The notes beneath the pieces were generated by a model. It made no database searches and was not told the DNA's origin. It saw only the letters and a list, made by a program, of their open reading frames with translations. This document shows positions 50,801-61,107 of a DNA stretch of 64,000 bases, one piece after another; the stretch's first letter is position 1; each line of letters begins with the position of its first letter. Source of the stretch: Nakaseomyces glabratus (taxonomy: Eukaryota > Ascomycota > Saccharomycetes > Saccharomycetales > Saccharomycetaceae); assembly GCF_010111755.1 (NCBI RefSeq), contig NC_088957.1, positions 868,001 through 932,000 on the forward strand, written 5' to 3'. The translations under genes were made by a program, and so were the position numbers.

Positions 50801-52047
50801 ATATATTTCTCATTACTCTTATCTCTGGTTTTCATCTGAATTTCTGTTTTTGCTTTTTCTAATTGCTCAACTCTATGCTTTTGTAGAGAACTCCATTTAT
50901 TATTCGTATCATCCAATTTCTGAACAACATTGTCCAATTTCATTTGTGTTGAATCTCTATCTACCTTCAGCTTATTGACAACGTTGATCGCTTCATTAAT
51001 TAACATCTGTTGTGCATTACTGGCTCCATCTTGTCTACTAGCTGATCGCAAAAGTAACTTCCATCTTTTCTCAGCATCGTTCAGCTTTTTTTGCCTTATT
51101 CCTAATTTTCTCTGCAATATTATCTGAGTGTTCTGTAGATTTCCGACTGTATTCTTGATCTCTGCCTCCTTTTTATGGTAGTGCCTTGCGAGCATCTTAT
51201 AATTATGCTGGAGCTCTTCTAGAGATAATTCAGGTTTCGTATGATAACCTTCAATCACTTCTGTGTCACCGTTTTTGACCAAATCTAAAAGAGGAACAAC
51301 ATCACTATTCTGTTCTTGCTTTGTATCATGAGAATCATTCTCGTTCTTCATCTCCCTTCTATCATGTCCCTCATCATCATCATCATCAGAAAGTATAATT
51401 ATATCCGCATCCTGATCAATTTTAATGTCATTCGTTTTCATGAGTTTGGTCCTTTTCCGATCCGAGCTATCCGAGTTATACATATGAGGTGAGTCACTAG
51501 AGTCAGAGGTAGTATCATTAATAGAGGTGGGTGTTGCAACACCAAAATTCGTTCGCTTTCGTAAATTCATATCGTCATTTAAGCCTTTTAGGCGCATCGT
51601 TCCAAGACTCCAATTTTCTATATGGGGTGGTGTTCGAGACCTTTCCTTAATTTGATCACTAACGCGATTTAGTGGTGAGCGCGGCGACTCTTTAATTACT
51701 TTATCATGTTCCCTGTTCGAAAAGAATCGTTTCATTCTTTCCTTTTTCATTGTTTCCCTATCTAGCTCAGGACTGCGACTGAATGACAACGGTTGATCTT
51801 CAAAGCTTTCCTCTGCCGTAGAATCGTTACCGGATGTAAATCTTGGAGGTTTGATAGTTTTTATTATTCTTGAGTTTCTATCGACGTCAGGATCATTATT
51901 ATCTGAAGGATCATCATCAGAACTACTGTTGTGATTATTATTCTGAGTACTAGTCGTCAAATTGTCATTCGGCAGTTCTCCAAGGGCGTCATAATCTTCA
52001 ACTTCTGAATCGTCTAAAGTCAAATCAATGGTTGTAACTTTTGGCAT
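47821..52047 (-). CDS. ULS1: SWI2/SNF2 ATPase with RING finger, SUMO-targeted Uls1
   Basis: 1408 residues. The N-terminus has hydrophobic-acidic SUMO-interacting motifs: IDLTLDD at 7-13 and [12 protein letters not shown] at 215-226, with VPLLDL near 251 as a weaker one. A coiled coil follows (about 270-460). The SNF2 ATPase has Walker [12 protein letters not shown] near 755-765, [19 protein letters not shown], and helicase C motifs [14 protein letters not shown] and [11 protein letters not shown] near the C-terminus. A C3HC4 RING ([10 protein letters not shown]...CGHLICNDC...CKEC) is inserted near 1118-1180. Uls1 acts on SUMOylated proteins and opposes toxic Rad51 or poly-SUMO accumulation. 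Synteny matches YOR191W; it is shorter than S. cerevisiae Uls1 (1619 aa). Confidence 0.95.
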   Translation of the reverse strand: MPKVTTIDLTLDDSEVEDYDALGELPNDNLTTSTQNNNHNSSSDDDPSDNNDPDVDRNSRIIKTIKPPRFTSGNDSTAEESFEDQPLSFSRSPELDRETMKKERMKRFFSNREHDKVIKESPRSPLNRVSDQIKERSRTPPHIENWSLGTMRLKGLNDDMNLRKRTNFGVATPTSINDTTSDSSDSPHMYNSDSSDRKRTKLMKTNDIKIDQDADIIILSDDDDDEGHDRREMKNENDSHDTKQEQNSDVVPLLDLVKNGDTEVIEGYHTKPELSLEELQHNYKMLARHYHKKEAEIKNTVGNLQNTQIILQRKLGIRQKKLNDAEKRWKLLLRSASRQDGASNAQQMLINEAINVVNKLKVDRDSTQMKLDNVVQKLDDTNNKWSSLQKHRVEQLEKAKTEIQMKTRDKSNEKYIEERKKFYVEREILNEMFEKGSLSKDMHTQLLRELEQKINSLSVEQFDDTNDTSNSNLKSVPTDLFKKSIDTARELLLKNTTRSVITKNQLNQYLNTVLIYKQNFESGKYCDRPMRRACADATQALFHNGVKMPLVFERLQDYGIKYTVPNIINPDRRVQYFKSIEVAMDLIQKSDRSMDVKWRLLEMLKQLERFRIDIDEGKPPTTSDKENIGRNVIQLKQQGLKMEKLYENLKIYGVPITESELMNMNAIGENGMQNYMGTDGSLYENSYNNMQSISNIHSGQDQEQIRALLENLKETEDEIEGEALTPEGMTVNLLRHQRLGLQWLLNAETSKRKGGLLADDMGLGKTVQAIALMLANRSSNESKKTNLIVAPVSVLRVWKGEIETKIKESSDFNSAIYGGVNGIKFRSWDKLSNFDVILVSYQTLANELKKHWPERLKTDSKQLPPVPDIKAMNSLKTKNEYWSPFYSDDSTFYRIILDEGQNIKNMKTQAAKACCTVNSVYRWILSGTPIQNNMEELYSLIRFLRIPPYNRHERFQQDIGRPFSNLKQNYDSESRKQAIKKVRVLLRAIMLRRSKTDKIDGVPILELPPKNVNAQETTFKDDELEFYKALEHKNKQLAKKLLESKVQGNYSSVLTLLLRLRQACCHPELVILGEKKAEAATVVNGKNFNNDWLRLYYVIKKMKSEAVEIVKSASDSMTCLWCLEQIEPESAFVLSGCGHLICNDCINPFSEDAAGSSNARSGPKGSTYLPCKECQKVTNDKDFVSLKLFNQVILEGFTREKLYEEFNLEMDKQKDRKKNAYTTDYNTLEPSTKMNQCMDVINKVFEKSDSEKIIIFSQFTTFLDLLEHILATRLKISCLKYTGDMNAKVRSEIISRFYSEEDKRVLLISMKAGNSGLTLTCANHVVIVDPFWNPYVEEQAQDRCYRISQTREVTVHRLFIKNSVEDRILELQKLKRDMVDAAMDAKKIKDINKLGTRELGFLFGLNSL

Positions 52048-52922
52048 AACTTATTGGTCTATCAATGCTCAAGTTGTTTAAATCTTATGGCTGTGTTTTT
52101 TATAACAATCTCGAAAGTAGCTTCTTATCTTTTCTATATTTATTAGTTCTAGATGTAGGCAGGGTCCTATAGTGACAACCTTATAAAGCTGTCTCAATAG
52201 AATGTTTAAAGTAGCCAATTTGGCAAGTATTAGTAATATCTGAAGGGCGTTATGAAGTAAGGAAAAAGTCCGATGAGCTCTGTTGCCATCTGCGATGGGC
52301 TCCCATCTTTTTATTACAGTGCCACGCTATTTTTTGTGCTCATTACGCGATTCGTGGAAGAGTAACTTTTATAATTAGATAATACGTAGCGACTCAACTC
52401 TGTGACAAGACATGCCCTACTATTAGACAGAAATGGTCCAACAGATGAACTGAAATACCAAACATATTCAAGATGATGACTTTTAGAAATAAACCCTATT
52501 ATACATTATATATGTTATCGAAGACATGTAGTCTATACTAGAAATTAAGAAAATGTAAAAAAAAAAAACCGAGAAGTCTAAAAATAATTAAGATAATGGT
52601 CGAAAGGAATGTACCAAATATGATTTGTGATCAGCCTACTATAATTTGGTGTAGGTAACATTTAATAACTAAAAAAGTAACAAAATAAAAACTAGCGATG
52701 GCGTCATTTTTCCCCATAAAAAATTCTATCTATCAATGGCCATAATGAGTTGTTCGTACATTCATTGGTTAATCGTATCAACAATCAAACAATCCAAATT
52801 ACGAACCCATGAACTTAAAGTGCTGCAATCAATGTTGTCCAGCTTTATTGTTAAGTAGAGAAGATGAAAAAAAATAATGAAAGAAAAGAGAACATTTTCT
52901 TTGCTAAATAAATGACTTGTGA
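52048..52922. promoter_or_regulatory. ULS1 upstream and EXG1 3' region
   Basis: 875 AT-rich bases. GCGATGGGCT (about 52290-52299) resembles PAC with one change. A poly-A run lies near 52557-52568. No gene seen. Confidence 0.45.
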
Positions 52923-54194
52923 TTAACTGAAGCCACATTGGTTTGGGTACCATCTGCTTTCCATTGGTTGAGGGAACAAACCGTACTCAATAAGTCTTGA
53001 AGCATCCCATTCAATACTAGTTTCAGTCTTGTAACACCAGAAGATCCAGCCACCTCTTAATTCAAAAGCATCCAATTGAGCTTCGATGTATCTTCTTGTG
53101 TTTTGTTTTCTATCCTCAGTCCAGCTGTTGATATCTTCGTTATTTGCACATGAACCTATGTAAGAAGAGCCCACGCCATTTTTCCAGAAGGATCCGTCGT
53201 ATCTAGCGCCGATACCGACACCGTTTAGCCATTTGGTACAATCGGTTAAAGCGGCACTCCATTCACCAGCAACGGTCCAGTGGGCTTCGTTCAGAACACC
53301 AGAACCCCATCCACATGCGACACTGACATGGGCATTAATGTCACGTTGCAACTCACCGCCGGAGAAAACTTGGTAATGGTGGTGGTCAACGGTGACACCC
53401 CAAGCGCCTTGGTCCAAGGTCAAGAAGTCATCCCAGTAGTTGTATGGTTGGAATGCATCGTGCATGATAATATTTTGTGGCTTCTGCACAGTATCTCTCA
53501 AGTAGTCATAAGCTGGTTTGTAGTAGTTGAACTTCAATTTGTTCATGTCAATGGCTGGACCCAATGGTTCGTTGATCAATTCAACACCGATCACGGTCTC
53601 CAAGTATTCATCCTGGGAGTACTTGTTCAATAAGTAATTGATCACATCTGTGGTGACTTGGACGTTGTAGTCATCGTTTGGGAAGTTCAAAGCATCTCTT
53701 TGCCCAGAGTTGTCAAACCCATTTTGAGAACCAGCGGCACCGTGTAGATCAACCCAGACTTTCAATCCGTATTTGGAAGCCCATTCAATAGCGTTATCCA
53801 AGTATTGTTCCTGTACGCCAGTGACGTATGGGTCACCTTGCATAGTCTTGAAAGCCCAGTAGCCCACGGGGATTCTGACCAAGTTAAAACCTTTGTTGGC
53901 GATGTCCTGGAAGTCAGACTCCTGGTAGAAGTTAGACCAGTGGTTGATCAGCTGTTGTTGGGCGGCGTCGTAGCCCAATTGCTGACAGAAGTGGTACTCA
54001 TCGACCGGTATACCGTCGTCGTTGTAAGGGTTGGTTCTGAACTGTTCAAACAGGGAAGGTGTGATGTATGGCTCCAACACTAACCAACCACCGATGTTGA
54101 CACCACGAATGATATTTTCATCGTAATTGAACAACCTTTTCTGTAAAGGAGCGGCGAAAGCGAGCGTAATAAAGAAACAGATTATGCTGAGCAT
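52923..54194 (-). CDS. EXG1: Secreted exo-1,3-beta-glucanase (GH5)
   Basis: 423 residues. A signal peptide ([14 protein letters not shown]) and a short propeptide ending in the Kex2 site KR (19-20) precede the mature start [20 protein letters not shown]5 family 9 residues are visible: acid/base E209 in ELINEPLGP and nucleophile E311 in [13 protein letters not shown], with [15 protein letters not shown] and the conserved [12 protein letters not shown]. It hydrolyses beta-1,3-glucan chain ends in the wall or medium. The neighbour ULS1 puts it in the slot of SPR1 (YOR190W), the sporulation paralogue of EXG1 (YLR300W). Only sequence comparison can tell which of the two names is the true orthologue. 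Confidence 0.93.
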   Translation of the reverse strand: MLSIICFFITLAFAAPLQKRLFNYDENIIRGVNIGGWLVLEPYITPSLFEQFRTNPYNDDGIPVDEYHFCQQLGYDAAQQQLINHWSNFYQESDFQDIANKGFNLVRIPVGYWAFKTMQGDPYVTGVQEQYLDNAIEWASKYGLKVWVDLHGAAGSQNGFDNSGQRDALNFPNDDYNVQVTTDVINYLLNKYSQDEYLETVIGVELINEPLGPAIDMNKLKFNYYKPAYDYLRDTVQKPQNIIMHDAFQPYNYWDDFLTLDQGAWGVTVDHHHYQVFSGGELQRDINAHVSVACGWGSGVLNEAHWTVAGEWSAALTDCTKWLNGVGIGARYDGSFWKNGVGSSYIGSCANNEDINSWTEDRKQNTRRYIEAQLDAFELRGGWIFWCYKTETSIEWDASRLIEYGLFPQPMESRWYPNQCGFS

Positions 54195-54501
54195 TTGGGT
54201 GGGGCAGTTTCTTTATGTATATTTATTAATATTAAAAGTTTACTAGTGTTAGTCTCCTTGGGTTCTTTAATTTAGAAATTTTCTCTCTGTCTATTTTATC
54301 TTTTTTTCAAATAAGTATATTTTTTATAAAATTACAAGCAATAGCTAACCAAGGACACAAAATCGTCAACATCACATCTATATATACCCATCACAAACTC
54401 AATTGGCAAAACTTATCAGCTCTTCTTTGTTGATGAAATCTCTTATCATGTTTCCTCGAGGGCTTGCTTTTGATCAGAGAATTATGAGATGGCGGGCAAA
54501 A

Positions 54502-54533
54502 GCCAGTGCTAACTGCCAGTGCTAACTGCCAGT
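54502..54533. repeat. 13-bp direct repeat upstream of EXG1
   Basis: GCCAGTGCTAACT occurs twice head to tail at 54502 and 54515, then the first six bases again at 54528. It lies about 320 bases upstream of the EXG1 start. Confidence 0.85.
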
Positions 54534-55518
54534 TCATACAGAAAACAAGAGATAACCCAGCACAAACGTCATTTTTTCTCGACCGGAGAACCCATATATT
54601 AGTTGGAAACTGTTTCGCACTCGAAGTCATCGAATGAAATGCAGATGGCTAGTTTACCCACCGGCCTTTCCTGCGGCACGTCTTTCTGTAGACCACGATG
54701 TCCACATCCTTCCATTAAAAGAAACTTTCCAATTTCTAACAACGCACAGAGAAGAGAAATAGAAAAATTTTTGGACTTCTATTTTCTGATCCACAGTCAC
54801 ACCCGCAGAACAGAAGTCGAGGTCCTGTCTCAGGGTTGCTTCCAAGTTATCCTTTCAAATTGGTAAGAGAGAAGCCCTGTAGTCGTAATGGTGCGGATGA
54901 TATACTTTTCTTCCGAACCACAGACAACCCGCACAACCTCTACGAAGAGTGTTTTTTAAAGTGGAAGGAATATCGAAAGGGAAGGTAGTGGAAGTGGGCA
55001 GGGTGTTCTAATTAAGAGACATAGATGACTACTTGCGGTTTTGTACAACCGTCTCTGTGCAAGGAGGAAAGCACAAAGAGACCCAAAAAACAAAAAAACA
55101 AAAAACAAAAAACAACGATTCGAAGATGGATATTTTCACAGTACTACCTGTAGGCAACTGCAACCGTTGGGTTTCGGCACAAATTTAGAATAGAATATCG
55201 AGCTTCCTCGTCCTCACCCACAACCACTAATTTGCCGTAGGAGTGGGGATGTAGCGCAAATGGGGAAAGAAAGATCTCGAATCTAAAGATAGAAGTTGAA
55301 TCAAGGTACACTACATGGCACTTGCTCGTTCAGTAGTGCAGCCATTGAGAGAAAACCGTACATCACTGGATAGGAGAGAAGAGAAAGCCCATGATTGAGG
55401 CAGTTCCAGACAATCTTGCGTACAATGGTAGCAATTTCTTTGTTTTATATTATACAACCTAAGAATAGAAGTGTTGACTTGCGTCCCCCCCCCAGATATG
55501 AGATGCATGCAATGTGCC

Positions 55519-55525
55519 TTACCCG
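55519..55525 (+). promoter_or_regulatory. Reb1-like site TTACCCG
   Basis: TTACCCGG in the region between IES4 and EXG1, flanked by C9 and C10 runs within 60 bases on each side. Confidence 0.45.
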
Positions 55526-55838
55526 GACGCGCAGCATGATAGTAAGCGAACTAACCTGCACGAGGCTTGCCTAGTTACCCCCCCCCCATGCTGTCAATAC
55601 AATCACACTACCTAAGCACATATTACAGATAAATGAGGAAAACATATATAAGGAGGAATTGATCTAGAACCACCTTTTCCCTATTCCAACTGCCCTCGAA
55701 GTGCAGATTGGAAAGACTCGAGGCAAATCTCACGCTGTGCCATTGGGTGTGGGGCTACTTTCCCCATCCTTGTTACAAACTAAAAACAATTGCCATTTTT
55801 TAGCTGGCAAGGACGGAAAAACAACTAAATAAAATGCT

Positions 55839-56096
55839 TCATTTATCACTTGTATCCTTTCTTTCATCCTTGACCTCTTTCTTTTGATCCTCCCGTACCC
55901 ATCCCGACAGGTTGAGTGTGTACGAAGTGAAGGATTTCACAGGGATGCCTTGCTCAACTTCTACCCAGTGCTTTACTTTGCCATAATCCTTCTTGCCATT
56001 ATGTGTTTCACCACCATCTTTGTCTGCAGTGTCTCGCGATTTCATTCTGTCATCAGCAGGAGGCGTGTCCGGTTCAATAGTTGATTCATTGCTCAT
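55839..56096 (-). CDS. IES4: Small protein, probable INO80 subunit Ies4
   Basis: 85 residues, hydrophilic at both ends, with a central block GIPVKSFTSYTLNLSGWVRE that resembles the conserved core of fungal Ies4 as I remember it (KSF-x-x-Y-x-x-N-x-x-G-W). S. cerevisiae Ies4 (116 aa) is a small INO80 chromatin-remodelling subunit phosphorylated by Mec1/Tel1 in replication checkpoint signalling. The N-terminal part has Asp/Thr/Pro but no obvious SQ site. Position between EXG1/SPR1 and MSB1 equals YOR189W. Shorter than the S. cerevisiae protein. The assignment rests on synteny and the short core. Confidence 0.72.
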   Translation of the reverse strand: MSNESTIEPDTPPADDRMKSRDTADKDGGETHNGKKDYGKVKHWVEVEQGIPVKSFTSYTLNLSGWVREDQKKEVKDERKDTSDK

Positions 56097-56380
56097 GGTC
56101 GAATGTTTCTGAATTGAGATGTTGCTGCCTTTGTAATAATTGTTTCTATTAGTTTATTATACCAGTGACTTTATATATCTATTTCCCTGTATTAAAATTA
56201 TAATGGGTAAAACATTGCAATTGTTGATTTTTTTGTCATTACGTGAAATGTACAATATTGTGACATTGTCAACTTGAGCAATAGGAAAAAAAATACTAGC
56301 GAATCACTAAAACGAAAATTTCATGTTTAGGCGAAGAAAACCGTACTATAACTGAAATGTAACTACTCGACTTAAATACT
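56097..56380. other. Intergenic IES4/MSB1
   Basis: 284 AT-rich bases; IES4 promoter and MSB1 3' end. Nothing further seen. Confidence 0.4.
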
Positions 56381-59300
56381 TTATATACCAAAGTTACCAC
56401 TCCTGATATCATTATATAACTTCTTTTGCTCTCGTTTCTTATTCATATTCACACCATGTAGCTTGTTACCAGCACCCATACCATGTGCTACAGGAACACC
56501 CATAGCAGGCATATAGCCACCTGGGGGACCCATTTGCCCTGGCATAGCACTTGGGACAAAATTGCTTTGTCTTTTGTTCCCATAGTGGTGCTGAGGTGGA
56601 GGCATTCCGCCCATAGCTGCAGCCTTCCCATGTCCTCTCCCATACGGACTTTGCATGTGTTGTTGGGGAGACTGATGTGGTGAAAATTGCTGCTGCTGCT
56701 GTTGTGGTGGGGGCATGAATTGACCGTATTGGGATGGCGAATGTGCCATCATACCGCCATAGTTATATGCATCTGGCTGAGGCGGCATCATCTGACCATA
56801 TCCGTCGTTGTATCCCATCTGTGGTGGATTGACTGGAGAAGGTACCGATACGGGCATCCTAACATTTTGTCTCTGTGGTGACATCAAGTGCTCATTATAT
56901 TGTTGTGGGTATTCATTAGTTGGAGGAGGATTTTGAGGAATTGTATACTGTTGCTGTTGTGGAGGCTGATTATCATATACAGCCGGTCCTGAGTTATTTG
57001 GAATGGCTGGATATTGGTTTTGGCGATATTGTGGTTTATCTATAGGTAGATTTGAGTAAGACTTCGATTGCTTCATTGGTGAAGGACCGAGCGCTGGATT
57101 TGGTGCAGATCTTACATCAAGACTTGATCTGGATGGATTTCCCGAGCCAACACCTGGTTGTTGTGGTGCTACATATACTTTAGGCGCTCCATCTTGTCCT
57201 TGTGAAACTTTTTGCTGCTGCAAATTTACTACAGGCTTTTCGTAGTGAGTATTTTGACTGTAAGGATCCATACCATTTCCTGAACTTTGCTTGATCGGAG
57301 ATGCTGAAAAACCACCGCTTTGATGTTGTGGTGACATCATCTTATTTCTATCATGCCTTTCTTGTGGAATACTGACTGGATCGATTCTGATGTTCTTATT
57401 GTATTCTGCATCTAAGCTAGGATTTGGTTTATTATTCGATATCTGCTTAGAAGGAAGATATGCATTAGCATTCTTTGGGCTCGAGTTAGCAGGGTTGTTG
57501 TATATTGGACTAGGAGAAGGACTTTTTCTTGTTTGAACTTGCTGCGGTGGTGGAAGAATTGTATTTCCATAGGTATGAACTTTTTCTCTACTAGAATTTT
57601 CTTGTAGCCTATTGTGATTCGCAGCTCTCTCTATTCCATTGGAACCCTGATACTTATCAATACCAGATCTATCTCCTGGTCCCCTTATCACTTCTTGTTC
57701 ACTATAATGCCCCGTTAAATTCATTCTAGGATTCTGACTAGTCAAGTTATCATCGGTTGAGTTTTTACTTCTCGGAAGTTCAAGACTGTCTACCAAAGAC
57801 TCCGAAGTCCCAGTGCTTATCTTTAAAGAATTCACTACTAGTGAATCAACACTTTGTAGATCATTTTTTTTATATTGTTCAAATTTGCTAACGTTTTTTA
57901 AAATATCATCTTGACTATCATGATTTTGGTTAGCATAATCAAGGACCATCATTTGTTCTACCATGCCACTTAGCTCCTCCATCGGTCCTTCAACTGGCAG
58001 ATTTACAGGCTCTTTTACAAGTTGGGGCATTGAGGGCTTCTTTCTTACATTAAATTTAGATAAAGGAGGAGCAGGATAAGATTTGTCGTTGTGGTTTGTA
58101 GGTAAGGCTTCCAAATTTTCCACTTTAACATGATCGCTCTGATGACCATTTTCAGTACGTGTATTTATAGCTGTATCTGGTATTATATCCGGAAATTCGA
58201 TGGAGAAGCCTTCATTATCCGGTTCAATGTCCGGAAGTTTATAGTCCAACGGGTCACTCAAGTCTGTCAATGGTGCACTGTCATAATTTTGATTATTCTT
58301 AACCTTCTTACGTTCTCCTTGTAGCTCCTTTGCCTCAGCATTTCCTCCACTTTTTTTCCTTAGATTATTAAGTGGATTCCATTTTTGAATTTTGTGCTTC
58401 ATGTTGTTCTTATCCTTTCTAGCATCAAGATCAATAACAGTATGATAGCCATTGGACGGACCATTAGAGGGATTTACAGAATTATTAAGAACTTCTTTCT
58501 GGAATTTCTCATAAGGAGGTGTAATATTTCTGATATCTTGACTAACATGTTCATTATCTTTAGTATTATCACTCTGTGTGGTTTCTTGAGCTTTTTTATT
58601 TTTTATTGTTGACTTCTTTTTTTGTTCATTCAACATATGCTCTAACACTAAGTCTGATTCTTGGAAGACTACCCATTTCTTGAATCCGTCAAATTCAAAT
58701 TCAAGAATTAACGAGCGGCCAAATATTTTCCTTTTGTCAGATGTTTCTTCATAAGATAGAGTAGACAACCAGGTCCAGATGAAGTAATCGTCAATATCAA
58801 GGCGATTTACGCTTATTTTGGATTTAAGTCCTAAATCATTAGCCAAAGCTTTACGAGGTGCCCAGCCCGCCTGAAATGTGGAATGCTTTGTGGAGAGTAC
58901 TTTCATCAACCTCCTTGATTCCTGAGACATTTTCCTACTTATACCTTCAACATTATTCTTCTTTTTAAATAGGGACTTCAAAAGGGCATAGTCTTCCCTC
59001 GCTTCGAAAGCCTCATGATCAGAGAAATCTAACATCTCGTTGCATCTCTCCAGAAGCTGCCAAGGTTTCCTAGAAAATTCATCCGTATGTAAAGTTACTA
59101 GCGGAATTGTCAGAATAGTTTCCGAATTGAACGCTGTAGAGTCTTGAGGGGGGTATTCGTTAGTAAATAGTAAATTTTTTAGAGTTCTGGGTAATTTAGC
59201 GTTTTCCACATCTTTCGGTACAAAGCTTCTCAAAAATGCTAATAATAGATGAAACATGGCGTCTGACCCAGGTATCCATTGATCGAAACCATTTTGAATG

Positions 59301-60007
59301 GAGTTATTAACTGTTTGCGGTGATGAGGAGTCGAAATCATAATCTGTGCTTGAGCTCTTGTTATCATTGAATGCCCAGATGGCGCACATTTTCGATATCT
59401 TCCTTGCACTCATCTTGTTTTTCTTTGAGTTCGAAGATATGGTTACTATGAGATCAAAAAAATCGTATACTATTGATGCGTGGTTTGGTGAGGCTAAACA
59501 TTGAGGCATAATCTCTAAAAATGACTTTCTTGGATAGTCTTTTTCCTTTTCACGAATTTTAAACTCTTTATACGCCTTCCAACCGACAACCTCTGAGTCC
59601 GGAAGTCTACACCAAATGTATTTTAGCGCTTGAAATAATGTCCATACATCTGTCTTATTGACTACTCGTATTTGTTTTTTCTCATTTACAGGCTGTCCAT
59701 TTCCAAGTGGGAATATTTGGTTTAGAAAGCTCAGTAACTTTTCATTAGTTTGTTCTGGTCGTAACGGTATCATCAAATACTCTACATCTGTACCGCGTTC
59801 TTTCAACTCTGCCGTTATTAAATGTATGACACCGCGGACATTGCCTCTAGAAAACTTATGGAAGAACTCAAATTCTTCGTCATCGTCATCGTCCTGTCTC
59901 TTTATCGGCCTCTTCCTGCTCGGTATCTCTGTGCTTTTGTCTCTTTTAGGCTGCTCACTATCCATAACTGGAGGCACCTGCGGTAAAGGCTTCGAAACTT
60001 CATTCAT
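56381..60007 (-). CDS. MSB1: Morphogenesis protein Msb1
   Basis: 1208 residues. The N-terminal 430 residues form the Msb1 domain related to RhoGAP folds (EFFHKFSRGNVRGVIHLITA, DVWTLFQALKYIWCRLPDSE, MCAIWAFN and GWAPRKALANDLGLKS). The rest is disordered, Ser/Asn-rich, then Pro/Gln/Met-rich with polyglutamine (PPPQQQQQQFSPHQ) and repeated PQQ/MSPQ motifs. Msb1 works with Cdc42, Rho1 and Bem1 in bud emergence and polarity; a basic stretch NMNKKREQKKLYNDIR closes the protein. Length is close to S. cerevisiae Msb1 (1137 aa), and order matches YOR188W. Confidence 0.94.
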   Translation of the reverse strand: MNEVSKPLPQVPPVMDSEQPKRDKSTEIPSRKRPIKRQDDDDDEEFEFFHKFSRGNVRGVIHLITAELKERGTDVEYLMIPLRPEQTNEKLLSFLNQIFPLGNGQPVNEKKQIRVVNKTDVWTLFQALKYIWCRLPDSEVVGWKAYKEFKIREKEKDYPRKSFLEIMPQCLASPNHASIVYDFFDLIVTISSNSKKNKMSARKISKMCAIWAFNDNKSSSTDYDFDSSSPQTVNNSIQNGFDQWIPGSDAMFHLLLAFLRSFVPKDVENAKLPRTLKNLLFTNEYPPQDSTAFNSETILTIPLVTLHTDEFSRKPWQLLERCNEMLDFSDHEAFEAREDYALLKSLFKKKNNVEGISRKMSQESRRLMKVLSTKHSTFQAGWAPRKALANDLGLKSKISVNRLDIDDYFIWTWLSTLSYEETSDKRKIFGRSLILEFEFDGFKKWVVFQESDLVLEHMLNEQKKKSTIKNKKAQETTQSDNTKDNEHVSQDIRNITPPYEKFQKEVLNNSVNPSNGPSNGYHTVIDLDARKDKNNMKHKIQKWNPLNNLRKKSGGNAEAKELQGERKKVKNNQNYDSAPLTDLSDPLDYKLPDIEPDNEGFSIEFPDIIPDTAINTRTENGHQSDHVKVENLEALPTNHNDKSYPAPPLSKFNVRKKPSMPQLVKEPVNLPVEGPMEELSGMVEQMMVLDYANQNHDSQDDILKNVSKFEQYKKNDLQSVDSLVVNSLKISTGTSESLVDSLELPRSKNSTDDNLTSQNPRMNLTGHYSEQEVIRGPGDRSGIDKYQGSNGIERAANHNRLQENSSREKVHTYGNTILPPPQQVQTRKSPSPSPIYNNPANSSPKNANAYLPSKQISNNKPNPSLDAEYNKNIRIDPVSIPQERHDRNKMMSPQHQSGGFSASPIKQSSGNGMDPYSQNTHYEKPVVNLQQQKVSQGQDGAPKVYVAPQQPGVGSGNPSRSSLDVRSAPNPALGPSPMKQSKSYSNLPIDKPQYRQNQYPAIPNNSGPAVYDNQPPQQQQYTIPQNPPPTNEYPQQYNEHLMSPQRQNVRMPVSVPSPVNPPQMGYNDGYGQMMPPQPDAYNYGGMMAHSPSQYGQFMPPPQQQQQQFSPHQSPQQHMQSPYGRGHGKAAAMGGMPPPQHHYGNKRQSNFVPSAMPGQMGPPGGYMPAMGVPVAHGMGAGNKLHGVNMNKKREQKKLYNDIRSGNFGI

Positions 60008-60904
60008 ATCCTAGATGTCCCTAATATATATGAATGTACCTTACCAACAAAAAGTAACAATAAGTTTAGAATATAACTGTTCCGCAATGTTTGTTTAAAA
60101 TTCAAATAGCAACAAATAATCAAAAAAAAAAAATAGTAAAACCAATAAGAAAACAAACCCAAGTAGTTTATTCAAAATAATATCAATAAAAAAAAAGAAG
60201 AATGAAATGAATGAATGGGAGACCAGAACAATAATAATGGGATGTCTAACCTGCGTCTATTTGATATAAAGTTCCAACAGGTTGCGTTAACTTGTTAACG
60301 TTTCACTAGCTTTTACTTCTTCCGTATCAACTATTACCAATAGTTACTAACAGACACTATTGAATAAATAAAATAGTCACTTACGCCCTGGGATCATAGA
60401 TGTAATGGGCTCAAACAATGTGTTTCCAGCGTTCCAAGTAAGCACTCGTTTTTTTATTTTCCTGTACCGTAGCTATTTTTTGATCCAAAAATAAAATTTA
60501 CTGAATGCAATCCAGAAATGAAGAAAATCCCGTAGAACCACCCAATTTTTTTTTTTAGAAGAACAACTATAAAAGCATCAACAAAACCAACAAAAACAAA
60601 AGAAAATGAAAACAAAACAAAACCTCAGCACACACTAACTAAATTTTGACAAGAAACCAGAAAGGTCCTTAGGCCATCGGGCTTTGTTCTTAGAGAAGCT
60701 GCAAGTTCATGTCAAAGGTACGAAAATAAGAAGACGAACTCGTCCATGATCACTAAGAATCATCTGCATTCGTATAAGTAACGTGAGGTACACAGGATCT
60801 ACTACTCGAGCTTGATTAAAAGCATTACAGTTGTTACAATGGTTATAAACAGAACTTTACTAATATTTTTTTGTGAATACTTAAAAAATTTATATATAAG
60901 ACAT

Positions 60905-60974
60905 TTCTTTGGGACCCCGCCAGTTCAGTACAGAATTGCAGGGAATTATACTAAAATTTTAAAACCCCAAAGAA
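60905..60974 (-). repeat. Inverted repeat and hairpin downstream of TUF1
   Basis: TTCTTTGGG at 60905-60913 pairs with CCCAAAGAA at 60966-60974. Next to it GAAGTG (60972-60977), loop TTTAG, CACTTC (60983-60988) form a 6-bp hairpin that overlaps the second arm, so the two folds exclude each other. Both lie 120-200 bases after the TUF1 stop. Confidence 0.65.
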
Positions 60975-60992
60975 GTGTTTAGCACTTCGTAA

Positions 60993-61000
60993 TATTTACA
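60993..61000 (-). promoter_or_regulatory. Puf3-type site TGTAAATA in the TUF1 3' UTR
   Basis: On the minus strand TGTAAATA matches UGUANAUA, 108 bases after the TUF1 stop. In S. cerevisiae Puf3 binds such sites in 3' UTRs of nuclear mRNAs for mitochondrial translation. Binding here is inference. Confidence 0.6.
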
Positions 61001-61107
61001 TGTCTTCAATTGGGAAAAAACATCGTAGTTGTTAGTAGTAGTCGCTTGAGCACAAGCGAAGATAAAAAAACACAAGAGAAACGGATCAACATTTAGGTAG
61101 AACGCGT

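Larger units (their letters stand above)
54195..55838. promoter_or_regulatory. Long EXG1 upstream region
   Basis: 1.6 kb. It contains a TATATATA box near 54379-54390 (minus sense), a 13-base repeat GCCAGTGCTAACT at 54502-54533, a CAAAAAA repeat near 55085-55115, C9 at 55485-55493, C10 at 55578-55587, and a Reb1-like site at 55519-55525. Frames of 60-90 codons are unsupported. Confidence 0.5.
60008..61107. other. MSB1 promoter and TUF1 3' region
   Basis: 1.1 kb. A-rich and T-rich near MSB1 and 60540-60620. The last 200 bases before TUF1 include hairpins and a Puf3-type site listed separately. No gene recognised. Confidence 0.5.
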
